Assembly: GCA_026418415.1 (NCBI GenBank)
Contig: JAOABK010000002.1
Span: forward strand, 1 to 64,000
Source: Pseudomonadota bacterium
GTDB taxonomy: Bacteria; CALINM01
Length of the DNA stretch: 64,000 nucleotides
Direction: 5' to 3'
Shown here: in pieces, positions 46,658-54,237 of the stretch
Position numbering within the stretch: the first letter of the stretch is position 1
Layout: every line of letters begins with the position of its first letter
The notes under the pieces: generated by a model
The model's database searches: none
What the model was told of the DNA's origin: nothing
Seen by the model: only the letters and a program-made list of their open reading frames with translations
Made by a program: the position numbers and the translations under genes

Positions 46658-47473
46658 GTGAGAGTAGTTGTTTGCATTAAGCAAGTCCCTGATACAACAG
46701 AAGTAAAAATTAATCCAGAAACGAATACTCTAATGAGAGAGGGAGTAGCTTCTATTGTGAATCCCTTTGATGAATTTGCTATTGAAGAGGGAATAAGAAT
46801 CAAGGAAAAACATGGTGGGGAAACTATCGCATTAACAATGGGGCCTCCTCAGGCAGAAGATGTCCTTAAAACAGCTCTTGCAATGGGATGTGATAAAGCT
46901 TACCTTATATCAGACAGAGCGTTTGCGGGTTCAGATACTTTAGCAACAGCATTAACAATTTCTGCTGCTATTAGAAAAATTGAAGAAAATGATGGTCCAG
47001 TAGATCTGGTTATTTGTGGTAAACAGGCAATTGATGGAGATACAGGGCAGGTAGGGCCAGGTATTGCTGTTAGACTTAATATGCCACCACTAACTTATGT
47101 TTCAAAGGTAAGGGAAATAAACCCTGAACAAAAATACATTATAGTTGAAAGATTAATGGAGAGAGGCAAAGAAGTTGTAAAAAGCACTCTTCCGGCATTA
47201 TTAACAGTTGTTAAAGATATAAACACACCAAGGTATCCATCACTCTTTGAAATAAAAAAGGCAGCAAAAAAGCCAATGATAAAACTTACTTTTAATGATT
47301 TGGGACTTCGAGAGGATCAAACGGGATTGAAAGGCTCACCAACCTGGGTAAACAAAATTTTCTCACCTGAATTAAAAAGTGTTAGTGGGGAAATTTTTCA
47401 AGGAGAACCAGAAGAGTGTGTGAAAAAATTAGCTGAAAGACTATTAGAACTTACGAAAGGAGTTAGCCTATGA
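46658..47473 (+). CDS. etfB: Electron transfer flavoprotein beta subunit
   Basis: 271-residue EtfB, which carries electrons between acyl-CoA dehydrogenases and other carriers. Typical segments: VCIKQVPDT, NPFDEFAIEEG, CDKAYLISDR and GKQAIDGDTGQVGP. The GTG start has GGAGG upstream and the stop overlaps etfA by four bases. DGDTGQVGP is the AMP or second-FAD-binding region; I cannot decide from it whether the complex bifurcates. Confidence 0.94.
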   Translation: MRVVVCIKQVPDTTEVKINPETNTLMREGVASIVNPFDEFAIEEGIRIKEKHGGETIALTMGPPQAEDVLKTALAMGCDKAYLISDRAFAGSDTLATALTISAAIRKIEENDGPVDLVICGKQAIDGDTGQVGPGIAVRLNMPPLTYVSKVREINPEQKYIIVERLMERGKEVVKSTLPALLTVVKDINTPRYPSLFEIKKAAKKPMIKLTFNDLGLREDQTGLKGSPTWVNKIFSPELKSVSGEIFQGEPEECVKKLAERLLELTKGVSL

Positions 47474-48657
47474 GTTATCTAAAAATTGACAAGGATCTAT
47501 GTGTTGGATGTGGTGTATGCGTTGATGCATGTCCTCAGTCAGCACTATACATGAAAGATGATAAGGTAGAAGTTAATGATAAATGTAATTTATGCGGTGC
47601 CTGTGTTGGAGTATGTCCAGTTAATGCATTGTCAATTCCAAGGGAAGAAAAGAAGTCTGATTTAAGCGATTATAAGGGGGTTTGGGTAATAACAGAGCAT
47701 GATGGTAAAAAACCAGTTAATGTAACTTTTGAGTTAATTGGGGAAGCGGTTAAACTTGCTTCAAAAAGAAATACTTATGTCGGAGCGGTATTATTAGGCA
47801 ATAATGTATCTTTTATGGCTGATGACCTTTTTGCCTACGGTGCCGACAAGGTTTTTTTGTGTGAATCTCCTGTCTTAGAGCATTATCGCACAGAACCTTA
47901 TAGTGAAGTTGTTGTTGAAATGGTAAAACAGTTTAAACCTGAAATAATTTTAAGTGGTGCAACAACTCAAGGTAGAGATCTGGCTGGATGTGTAGCTACA
48001 AAGTTAGAAACAGGACTTACAGCAGACTGCACGGGGCTGGAAATTTGTCCAGAAACTGGTAATCTTTTACAAACAAGGCCAGCTTTTGGTGGTAATATTA
48101 TGGCAACAATTTTGTGTCCAAATACAAGGCCACAAATGTCTACTGTTCGTCCAAAAGTTTTTCCAGTACCACCTAAAACTGATAAAAAGGGAGAGATAGT
48201 AAACTTTTCCTTTGATTTCAGTAAGATTAACATAAGAACAGAAGTGATTGAGTACCTACCCTTTGAAGAGAAAATCAGTTTAGCAGATGCTGAAATAATT
48301 GTTTCAGGTGGGCGAGGGCTTGGTAAACCTGAGAATTTCGAAATGCTTAAAGAACTTGCAGATACTTTGGGTGCTGCATTGGGTGCTTCACGTGCTGCAG
48401 TAGACGCTGGATGGATTTCTTATGAACATCAAGTTGGACAAACAGGAAAGACAGTAAGACCAAAAATTTATATTGCCTGTGGAATTTCTGGATCTGTTCA
48501 ACATATGGCAGGAATGAAGCATTCTGATATAATAATAGCTATTAATAAAGATCCTGAAGCACCTATTTTTAAAATCTCAAATTATGGAATAGTAGGTGAT
48601 TTGAATGTAATAGTACCCTTATTAGCAAAGGAATTAAAGAAACATTTAGCGAGTTAA
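47470..48657 (+). CDS. etfA: Electron transfer flavoprotein alpha subunit with N-terminal ferredoxin domain
   Basis: 395 residues. Residues 1-60 hold two 4Fe-4S motifs (CVGCGVCVDACP and CNLCGACVGVCP). The EtfA body follows, with the FAD-binding C-terminus (GRGLGKPENF, GASRAAVDAGW, GQTGKTVRP and INKDPEAPIF). Ferredoxin-fused EtfA proteins occur in anaerobes such as Acetobacterium (caffeyl-CoA reductase and lactate dehydrogenase complexes), where electrons pass to or from ferredoxin. Confidence 0.94.
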   Translation: MSYLKIDKDLCVGCGVCVDACPQSALYMKDDKVEVNDKCNLCGACVGVCPVNALSIPREEKKSDLSDYKGVWVITEHDGKKPVNVTFELIGEAVKLASKRNTYVGAVLLGNNVSFMADDLFAYGADKVFLCESPVLEHYRTEPYSEVVVEMVKQFKPEIILSGATTQGRDLAGCVATKLETGLTADCTGLEICPETGNLLQTRPAFGGNIMATILCPNTRPQMSTVRPKVFPVPPKTDKKGEIVNFSFDFSKINIRTEVIEYLPFEEKISLADAEIIVSGGRGLGKPENFEMLKELADTLGAALGASRAAVDAGWISYEHQVGQTGKTVRPKIYIACGISGSVQHMAGMKHSDIIIAINKDPEAPIFKISNYGIVGDLNVIVPLLAKELKKHLAS

Positions 48658-48660
48658 AAT

Positions 48661-48960
48661 ATGGCAATTATGGAGATATCAGTAGTTCCCATAGGAGTTG
48701 GCAGTAGCGTTAGTAATTACGTAGCGAAATGTGTCGAAGTTATTAAACGCTCAGGCCTCTCCTATGAGGTCACTGCTATGGGAACAATTGTTGAGGGTGA
48801 GGTTGATAAATTGTTAGAGCTTGCATCGATTGTTCATAAAGTACCCTTTGAAATGGGTGCTAAAAGAGTTCTTACTAATATAAAAATCGATGAGAGGGTT
48901 GACAAAAAATCAACTATCAAAAGTAAGGTTTTATCGGTAAAAGATAAAGTAGATCGGTGA
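48661..48960 (+). CDS. Thiamine-binding protein, MTH1187/YqgV family
   Basis: 99-residue ferredoxin-like fold protein. AIMEISVVPIGVG, VAKCVEVIKRSGLSYEVTAMGT and EGEVDKLLELA match the family (formerly DUF77). Homologues bind thiamine or hydroxymethylpyrimidine. It is the last gene of the operon, three bases from etfA. Its link to the pathway is unexplained. Confidence 0.87.
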   Translation: MAIMEISVVPIGVGSSVSNYVAKCVEVIKRSGLSYEVTAMGTIVEGEVDKLLELASIVHKVPFEMGAKRVLTNIKIDERVDKKSTIKSKVLSVKDKVDR

Positions 48961-48977
48961 TATATTAATAACCTTAA

Positions 48978-49880
48978 TTAATCTTTACAGGGCAAAAAAA
49001 TAGAAAAGCATGTACCTTTAGAAACTTCACTTTTAACTTTTATTTTACCCGAATGTTTTTCTATGATGTCTTTGCTTATAGATAGTCCAAGACCTGTGCC
49101 TTCTTCGGGAGGTTTAGTACTAAAGAAGGGTTGAAAAATCTTTTCTATGTTTTCCTCTGGTATGCCTACTCCAGTATCCTCTACATCAATCCTGATGCTA
49201 TTACCATTACATTCTTGCTCATTCAAAGAAGTAGAAATCGTGATTGTGCCGCCTTTTGGCATTGATTGAGCTGCATTTATTATAAGGTTTACAAGTACCT
49301 GCTGAATTTGCCCCTTATCATAACTTATTTCTGGAACATTATCTGATAGTTTTGTAACTATATTGACATTTTTGAATCTTTCTAAATAATGCTGAGTTAG
49401 TTTTATAGTTTCTATAATTAATTCATTAATATTTTTCCTTTCTCTTCGAATTGGTTGGGGTTTGTAAAATTCCGTTAGTCTATTCATTATGCCTTGAATT
49501 CTTTCAACCTCTTTTTTTATTATTTGTAAGGTTTCATGTAATTCTCCATTTTCTTTATCTTTAATAAGTTTTTCCAAACGATTGAGCATTCCAGATATAA
49601 CTATTAATGGGTTTTTTACCTCATGGGCAAGTGATGCAGACATAATCCCAAGAGTGAACACCCTCTCATTTTGAGCTAAAATCCTTTTAGTTTGATTTAT
49701 CGTTTCTTCTTTTTCCTTTATAGTCTGCATTTTTTTATGGAGTTCTTTATATAATTCTTCCATTTCAGTGATGTAGGAGAGCAATACCTTTTCTTTTGCA
49801 GTTGAAATAGCCCGTTGATGTTCTAAAAGATCTTCTATTTCTTTTTTTGTTAGTTTTTTTATCATATTAGAAAATTTCAA
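48978..49880 (-). CDS. Soluble sensor histidine kinase
   Basis: 300 residues with no membrane helix. Residues 1-75 are a long coiled coil. HisKA has the phospho-His in SLAHEVKNPL (about residue 87), and the HATPase shows NLIINAAQSM, DTGVGIPEENI and GTGLGLSI. It overlaps the V4R gene upstream by 14 bases, so the two are coupled. The partner regulator is not adjacent. The V4R protein is the likely source of its input signal. Confidence 0.9.
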   Translation of the reverse strand: MKFSNMIKKLTKKEIEDLLEHQRAISTAKEKVLLSYITEMEELYKELHKKMQTIKEKEETINQTKRILAQNERVFTLGIMSASLAHEVKNPLIVISGMLNRLEKLIKDKENGELHETLQIIKKEVERIQGIMNRLTEFYKPQPIRRERKNINELIIETIKLTQHYLERFKNVNIVTKLSDNVPEISYDKGQIQQVLVNLIINAAQSMPKGGTITISTSLNEQECNGNSIRIDVEDTGVGIPEENIEKIFQPFFSTKPPEEGTGLGLSISKDIIEKHSGKIKVKSEVSKGTCFSIFLPCKD

Positions 49881-50319
49881 TTATAAATTCACAAAAATCA
49901 TTACCTGCAGTCCAACTTTTTGTTTGAGTTCCCTTTGTCTTTCGACCCAATACTTTTTCAATGCCTCCTGCGAGAAATCCGCATTCCAGATCGCATATTA
50001 ATTTTCCAGTAATCGGGAGGCCAGCGCATGTCATACATTCATATAGGTCTATAATAATTTTATCATCACTCCTTTCAACAATTTCAGGTATACCAATACC
50101 AAGATCTTTAACTAATTTTAAAAATTCATCTTCTCTTTCAGTTTTAAAGTAGGTAGAGAGAATCTTACCCAATCTATAAAGTACGGGTCCTGTACTTTCA
50201 CCAAAGAGTTCTTCCATTCCAGATATTCTAAGTAGTCTATATGTAGCAAGGGGCAAAAAATTTTTTAAATTGGGTCTAACTGTAAAATTAAGTTGATCAA
50301 ATTCAAATTTATTACTCAC
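49867..50319 (-). CDS. V4R-domain protein (small-molecule or metal sensor)
   Basis: 150 residues making up one V4R (4-vinyl reductase) domain. The characteristic Cys-rich part is YECMTCAGLPITG, ICDLECGFLAGGIEKVLG and a final Cys in NDFCEF. V4R domains bind small molecules or metals in sensory proteins such as PoxR/DmpR-type regulators. Encoded alone and coupled with a kinase gene, it probably acts as a detached sensor. Ligand unknown. Confidence 0.85.
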   Translation of the reverse strand: MSNKFEFDQLNFTVRPNLKNFLPLATYRLLRISGMEELFGESTGPVLYRLGKILSTYFKTEREDEFLKLVKDLGIGIPEIVERSDDKIIIDLYECMTCAGLPITGKLICDLECGFLAGGIEKVLGRKTKGTQTKSWTAGNDFCEFIIEIF

Positions 50320-50322
50320 CTT

Positions 50323-50781
50323 TTACTCCTTTGTATGTGTGTAAGCATAACATGTATTCTTTAAATATTTTTTTGAAATTTTTATCTTCTCTTCGTCTGG
50401 TAAACTTCTAAATTCTTTGGTAAAGTAATTTGCCTTTTTGCCGATGATTATTGTACTGGCCAACTTTATTGCATTTTCAACGAGTTCAAATAAATGGATA
50501 CATCCCTCTGTTCCTGATAATTTATTAGCTATATCTTTTATTACTCCTTTTTTTATTTCCATACCTTTTATATTATCAATTAATTTAACAGTTTTCTTAC
50601 ATATGTTATAAGGTGTTTTATAATACTTTGCCTTTGTTTCAACAATTTTTTTTGATTCAATATCAATTTTTAATATAACCTCAAAAATATGTGCAAAGTC
50701 TGTCAAATTTGATAAAATAACCAAATGCCTCTCATCATGGTCATGAACATAGGAATTTATTGTTCTGAATAGAAAATCCAT
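50323..50781 (-). CDS. DUF2889-like protein
   Basis: 152 residues. The segment SGTEGCIHLFELVENA resembles the Gly-Cys-x-His-Leu core of the DUF2889 family, whose function is unknown. The rest is alternating strands and helices with a basic C-terminus. It is the first gene of a three-gene operon with V4R and kinase genes, with three bases to the next. Its ATG follows the -10 box by six bases with no Shine-Dalgarno sequence. Confidence 0.72.
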   Translation of the reverse strand: MDFLFRTINSYVHDHDERHLVILSNLTDFAHIFEVILKIDIESKKIVETKAKYYKTPYNICKKTVKLIDNIKGMEIKKGVIKDIANKLSGTEGCIHLFELVENAIKLASTIIIGKKANYFTKEFRSLPDEEKIKISKKYLKNTCYAYTHTKE

Positions 50782-50787
50782 ACTAAT

Positions 50788-50816
50788 TTAATAACAAGGA
50801 CTGACTAAAAAGTCAA
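50788..50816 (-). promoter_or_regulatory. Promoter and inverted repeat of the DUF2889-V4R-kinase operon
   Basis: On the minus strand TTGACT (50816-50811), 17-bp spacer, TATTAA (50793-50788), then six bases to the ATG. TGACT-AAAA-AGTCA (50802-50815) covers the -35 box, matching the repeat at 37817-37830. Confidence 0.6.
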
Positions 50817-50957
50817 ATTTTAAATATTAAAAGTTTTAAAATTGCGTCATATGGCGTAAAAATTTTTTTTGGTTGATATATTTTTTTTATAAATTTATAA
50901 TTTTATTGTTATGTTTATTTGTATTTTTAATTTTTAGTGTAGCAAAATAGCGGAATT

Positions 50958-52154
50958 ATGATTAAAGTTAAAAAGAGTTTTAGATTTCTATTTATTTTTT
51001 TCTTTTTGTTTATCATAGTTTTATTTTGTGATGTTTATATTTATGACAATTATTTAGGTTTTTTTATTTTAAAGAAAAACTATGGTATAGGATTTGAAAT
51101 AAAAAATGATATCTACCCAGATGATGTAAAGAATATCATTGTAGCTTTCGACCTTGAAAATTTTTTAGATCATGTAGGTGTAAACAAGTTATTTAGTAGC
51201 CTTTACGATTATCCAAGATTGGATTTTGTATGGGATGAAAATAATGGACGGGGTGTCGTAAAAAATTTTTTAAGTGAAGATAAAAAAATATATGTTACCT
51301 TTAGTAGGTTTAAAGATGATAATGGTTTTGTGCCAAAGGGACTTTTTGTTGGGGGTGGACTGCCTAAAGATTTTATGAGTGATATACCTGAAAGTTTAAA
51401 TGACACTGGAATGGCCTATTATGATGGAAAGAGTTGGTATCATATTTGGTGTTCCGCTAATGAAGGAATATCAACAGGTAATGATTATTCATTAAGAATT
51501 CCGCCAAGTATATGGAATTTTAAAGGAAGTAAAATTATAAAAATATCTGATAAAGATCTAATTTTAAAATCTTTACATGAAGTTAATATCAATAATTCAA
51601 CTTTAAGGATTGATAGATATGCTTTTTTCAAAGCGGGTGAGCCATATTTTGTTTTGGTAACTAAGTTTAAAAATATAGGAAAAGAGCCCATTGATTTCAT
51701 TTATGTATATGGCGATGAACCATGGATTGGTGAATATGGATCTTCTGCTGGAGACGTAGGATGGATAAAAGACGGCTTGGTATTTCATGAAGGCGCAATT
51801 GATATTAATAAGTATAATTACTTAGGTTTTTATGATGTGGGTAATGAATGGGCAGGAGAGAAATTTGGTTATACTGGACTTGCGAACTTTATTGAATGGC
51901 TTGATGAAGAAAGTAAGCCAGATTTAGCTTATTTTTCTAATGAGGTTGGGAAATTTTCTATTGATAAATTAGTTCCTTTAAATAGTAAGAATAATAGAAA
52001 TTTAAGTATCGAATGGGGACCAAAAAGACTTTTACCAAAGGGAGAGTTTGTTCTTAGTTTAGCCATTGGAATGGTTGTAGATTATGATATGATACGTCCA
52101 ATAAAGCCCGAAATTAAAATCACTAAAAAGCAAATAGAGAATTCTTCATATTAA
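50958..52154 (+). CDS. Membrane-anchored envelope protein of unknown function
   Basis: 398 residues. A single N-terminal helix (about 9-28, FLFIFFFLFIIVLF) anchors a large outward domain. That domain is rich in Gly, Asp and aromatic residues (GVVKNF, GLFVGGGLP, YYDGKSWYHIW, YVYGDEPWIGEYG, IEWGPKRLLPKGE) and probably all beta, resembling a beta-sandwich of carbohydrate-active proteins. I do not recognise a catalytic motif or family. It stands alone, divergent from the DUF2889 operon and upstream of tRNA-Leu. Confidence 0.75.
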   Translation: MIKVKKSFRFLFIFFFLFIIVLFCDVYIYDNYLGFFILKKNYGIGFEIKNDIYPDDVKNIIVAFDLENFLDHVGVNKLFSSLYDYPRLDFVWDENNGRGVVKNFLSEDKKIYVTFSRFKDDNGFVPKGLFVGGGLPKDFMSDIPESLNDTGMAYYDGKSWYHIWCSANEGISTGNDYSLRIPPSIWNFKGSKIIKISDKDLILKSLHEVNINNSTLRIDRYAFFKAGEPYFVLVTKFKNIGKEPIDFIYVYGDEPWIGEYGSSAGDVGWIKDGLVFHEGAIDINKYNYLGFYDVGNEWAGEKFGYTGLANFIEWLDEESKPDLAYFSNEVGKFSIDKLVPLNSKNNRNLSIEWGPKRLLPKGEFVLSLAIGMVVDYDMIRPIKPEIKITKKQIENSSY

Positions 52155-52192
52155 TTGAAAATACTTCTGAAAAAACATTTTTACTCTAATTC

Positions 52193-52221
52193 TTGATTTA
52201 CGAATTATAATCTTTTATAAT
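52193..52221 (+). promoter_or_regulatory. Promoter of tRNA-Leu
   Basis: TTGATT (52193-52198), 17-bp spacer, TATAAT (52216-52221), about 16 bases before the tRNA. Near-consensus, as expected for a stable RNA gene. Confidence 0.7.
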
Positions 52222-52237
52222 TTATATCACTTTCGAA

Positions 52238-52317
52238 GCGAGAGTGGCGGAACTGGCAGACGCGCTGGACTTAGGATCCAGTGGGCAACCGTAGGGGTTC
52301 AACTCCCCTCTCTCGCA
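52238..52317 (+). tRNA. tRNA-Leu (anticodon UAG)
   Basis: Acceptor GCGAGAG pairs with CTCTCGC (52310-52316), discriminator A at 52317. Anticodon stem CTGGA/TCCAG holds loop CTTAGGA, anticodon TAG. A long variable arm marks it as class II, and the T arm has GTTCAAC. The 3' CCA is not encoded. Confidence 0.96.
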
Positions 52318-52373
52318 TTATAAAAAGTTTCCACATATTTCTCCCAAAATTTTATAAATAAACTTGTTTTTAA

Positions 52374-52402
52374 TTGACAATCACCATTATGTAATGTATA
52401 AG
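52374..52402 (+). promoter_or_regulatory. Promoter of the CO dehydrogenase cluster
   Basis: TTGACA (52374-52379), perfect 17-bp spacer, TATAAG (52397-52402), then seven A residues to the ATG at 52410. No Shine-Dalgarno sequence; the mRNA is probably leaderless. I see no CooA-type palindrome over it. Confidence 0.65.
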
Positions 52403-52409
52403 AAAAAAA

Positions 52410-53627
52410 ATGAAAGTCATAATCTGTGGTGCCAGTGCTGCAGGTCTAAGCTGTCTTACTACATTAATCAATCAAAATAAAAGTATAGATTGCACTATAA
52501 TATCTGAGGAAAAAGTTTATCCCTATTCAAGATGTCTTTTAACCAATCTTCTTGGAAAAGAAATATCTGAAAAGGAGATGGAGATATCTAATCCTGATCT
52601 ATATCCCGACAATGTTAAATGGGTTTTTGGAGAAAGATTAATTAAGATAGATCCAAAGAGGCAGACTATTCAGACTGATAGGGGTAGTATTTTTAGTTAC
52701 GATAAACTTCTTCTTGCAGTAGGTGCTGAGGCTATTAAGCCTTCTTACATGTTAAATTGCGATAGAATGTTTAATCTTAGGTTTTTAAGAGATTCAGTTA
52801 GCATTGACAGAAAATTAAAAAATTCAGTCCTTGTTGTAGGGGGAGGATTTGTAGGTATTAAGACTGCTTATGGATTAATTCACAGGGGTATTAAGCCATC
52901 ATTAATTATGGCTTCTAACTATCCTCTTTCTACAACTGTTGATGAAGAAACAGGAATGATTATAAAAGATATTTTGCAAGAGATGGGAATCACAATTTAT
53001 ACTAACACGGACATAGGCGAGGTTAAACAAAAAAATGGTACACTCTATCTAACTCTTACTAATGATAAAATTTTAGACTGTGATGTGGCAATAATAGGCA
53101 AGGGAGTTACTCCAAGAGTTAAAGAAATAGAAAATTCAGGAATAAAGATAAATAAGGGTATAGTTGTTGATGAATTTATGCAAACTTCGATTGAAAATAT
53201 TTATTCAGCTGGGGATTGTTGTGAGACTTATGATATAGTTAAGGAGGTAAATACAATTAATGCCATATGGCCCAATGCAGTAGAACAGGGGTATTGCGCT
53301 GGAATGAATATGTTAGGATATAAAATCCCCTATCCTGGAAGCATAGCTATGAATAGTGTTAAAACAAGCCATTTTCATCTAATTTCTGCTGGTGATTTGA
53401 AGGATCGAGAAGGAAAGTTATATTCCTATTATATAAAAGCAAAAAAACAATTAAGAAAGATTGCTATTAAGAATGAAAGAATTATTGGTTGTGCCTTTTT
53501 AAACGATCCTAATTATGCTGGTGTAATTGTGGAGTTAATAAAAAATAAGAAGCCCGTTAGTGATGAATTTGTTAGAAAGGTTGTAAATGGTGAAATTACT
53601 CCTTTAGATTATTATAAAAAGTTTTAG
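52410..53627 (+). CDS. FAD/NAD(P)-dependent oxidoreductase of the CO dehydrogenase cluster
   Basis: 405-residue pyridine nucleotide-disulfide oxidoreductase of the NADH oxidase-like type. FAD site CGASAAGLSC at the N-terminus, NAD(P) site VVVGGGFVGIK near residue 145, and the FAD-closing YSAGDCCE. It lacks the CxxxxC redox disulfide of lipoamide dehydrogenase; one Cys lies in SRCLLTN, as in CoA-disulfide or NADH oxidases. With cooF and cooS downstream it probably passes CO-derived electrons to NAD(P)+. Such FNOR-CooF-CooS clusters are known. Confidence 0.88.
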   Translation: MKVIICGASAAGLSCLTTLINQNKSIDCTIISEEKVYPYSRCLLTNLLGKEISEKEMEISNPDLYPDNVKWVFGERLIKIDPKRQTIQTDRGSIFSYDKLLLAVGAEAIKPSYMLNCDRMFNLRFLRDSVSIDRKLKNSVLVVGGGFVGIKTAYGLIHRGIKPSLIMASNYPLSTTVDEETGMIIKDILQEMGITIYTNTDIGEVKQKNGTLYLTLTNDKILDCDVAIIGKGVTPRVKEIENSGIKINKGIVVDEFMQTSIENIYSAGDCCETYDIVKEVNTINAIWPNAVEQGYCAGMNMLGYKIPYPGSIAMNSVKTSHFHLISAGDLKDREGKLYSYYIKAKKQLRKIAIKNERIIGCAFLNDPNYAGVIVELIKNKKPVSDEFVRKVVNGEITPLDYYKKF

Positions 53628-53636
53628 GAGGCAAAG

Positions 53637-54236
53637 ATGAAGACAGTTATTGTTAAGCCAGAAAGGTGTGTGGGATGTATGCAGTGTAGATTTGAATGTT
53701 CTGTGGCACATTCAAGATCAAAAAATAGATATTTGGCAATATCAGAAAAGATTCTATCAAAACCAAGAATACATATAGTTGAGATTGAAAATGGCGAGTC
53801 TTTTCCAAATAAGTGTAGGCATTGTAATCCTGCACCCTGTGAGATTGCATGTATAACAAAAGCAATATATCGAGAAACAAAAACAGATATTGTTTTAATA
53901 AACCCTGAAAGATGTATTAACTGTGGAATGTGTGCGATGGCTTGTCCATTTGGTGTTATTAGGTATCATAAATATTTTATTAATAAAATTTCAGCTCATA
54001 AATGTGATCAATGCATTTTAAGACTTAGTGAAGGTAAAGTGCCAGCCTGTGTTTCTGCTTGTAAGGTTGGTGCTCTCAATTTTGGTGATATAAATGAAGA
54101 GATGGATAGGGAAACTTATAGATTAGCAAAACTTATATATCTCGGTGTTCGGGAGAAAAAGTCAATTGGAGGAACTTTTGATTTATTGAAGGAATACAAA
54201 ACAAGGCTTGAAGAAATTAGGGAGAGGAGGGGTTAA
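53637..54236 (+). CDS. cooF: CooF-like iron-sulfur protein
   Basis: 199-residue ferredoxin with four Cys clusters of the DMSO-reductase-subunit type: CVGCMQCRFEC, CRHCNPAPCEIAC, CINCGMCAMACP and CDQC...CVSAC. It would move electrons from CooS to the oxidoreductase encoded upstream. AGGAGG precedes the ATG, and it overlaps nothing but sits tightly before cooS. Confidence 0.93.
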   Translation: MKTVIVKPERCVGCMQCRFECSVAHSRSKNRYLAISEKILSKPRIHIVEIENGESFPNKCRHCNPAPCEIACITKAIYRETKTDIVLINPERCINCGMCAMACPFGVIRYHKYFINKISAHKCDQCILRLSEGKVPACVSACKVGALNFGDINEEMDRETYRLAKLIYLGVREKKSIGGTFDLLKEYKTRLEEIRERRG

Positions 54237-54237
54237 A

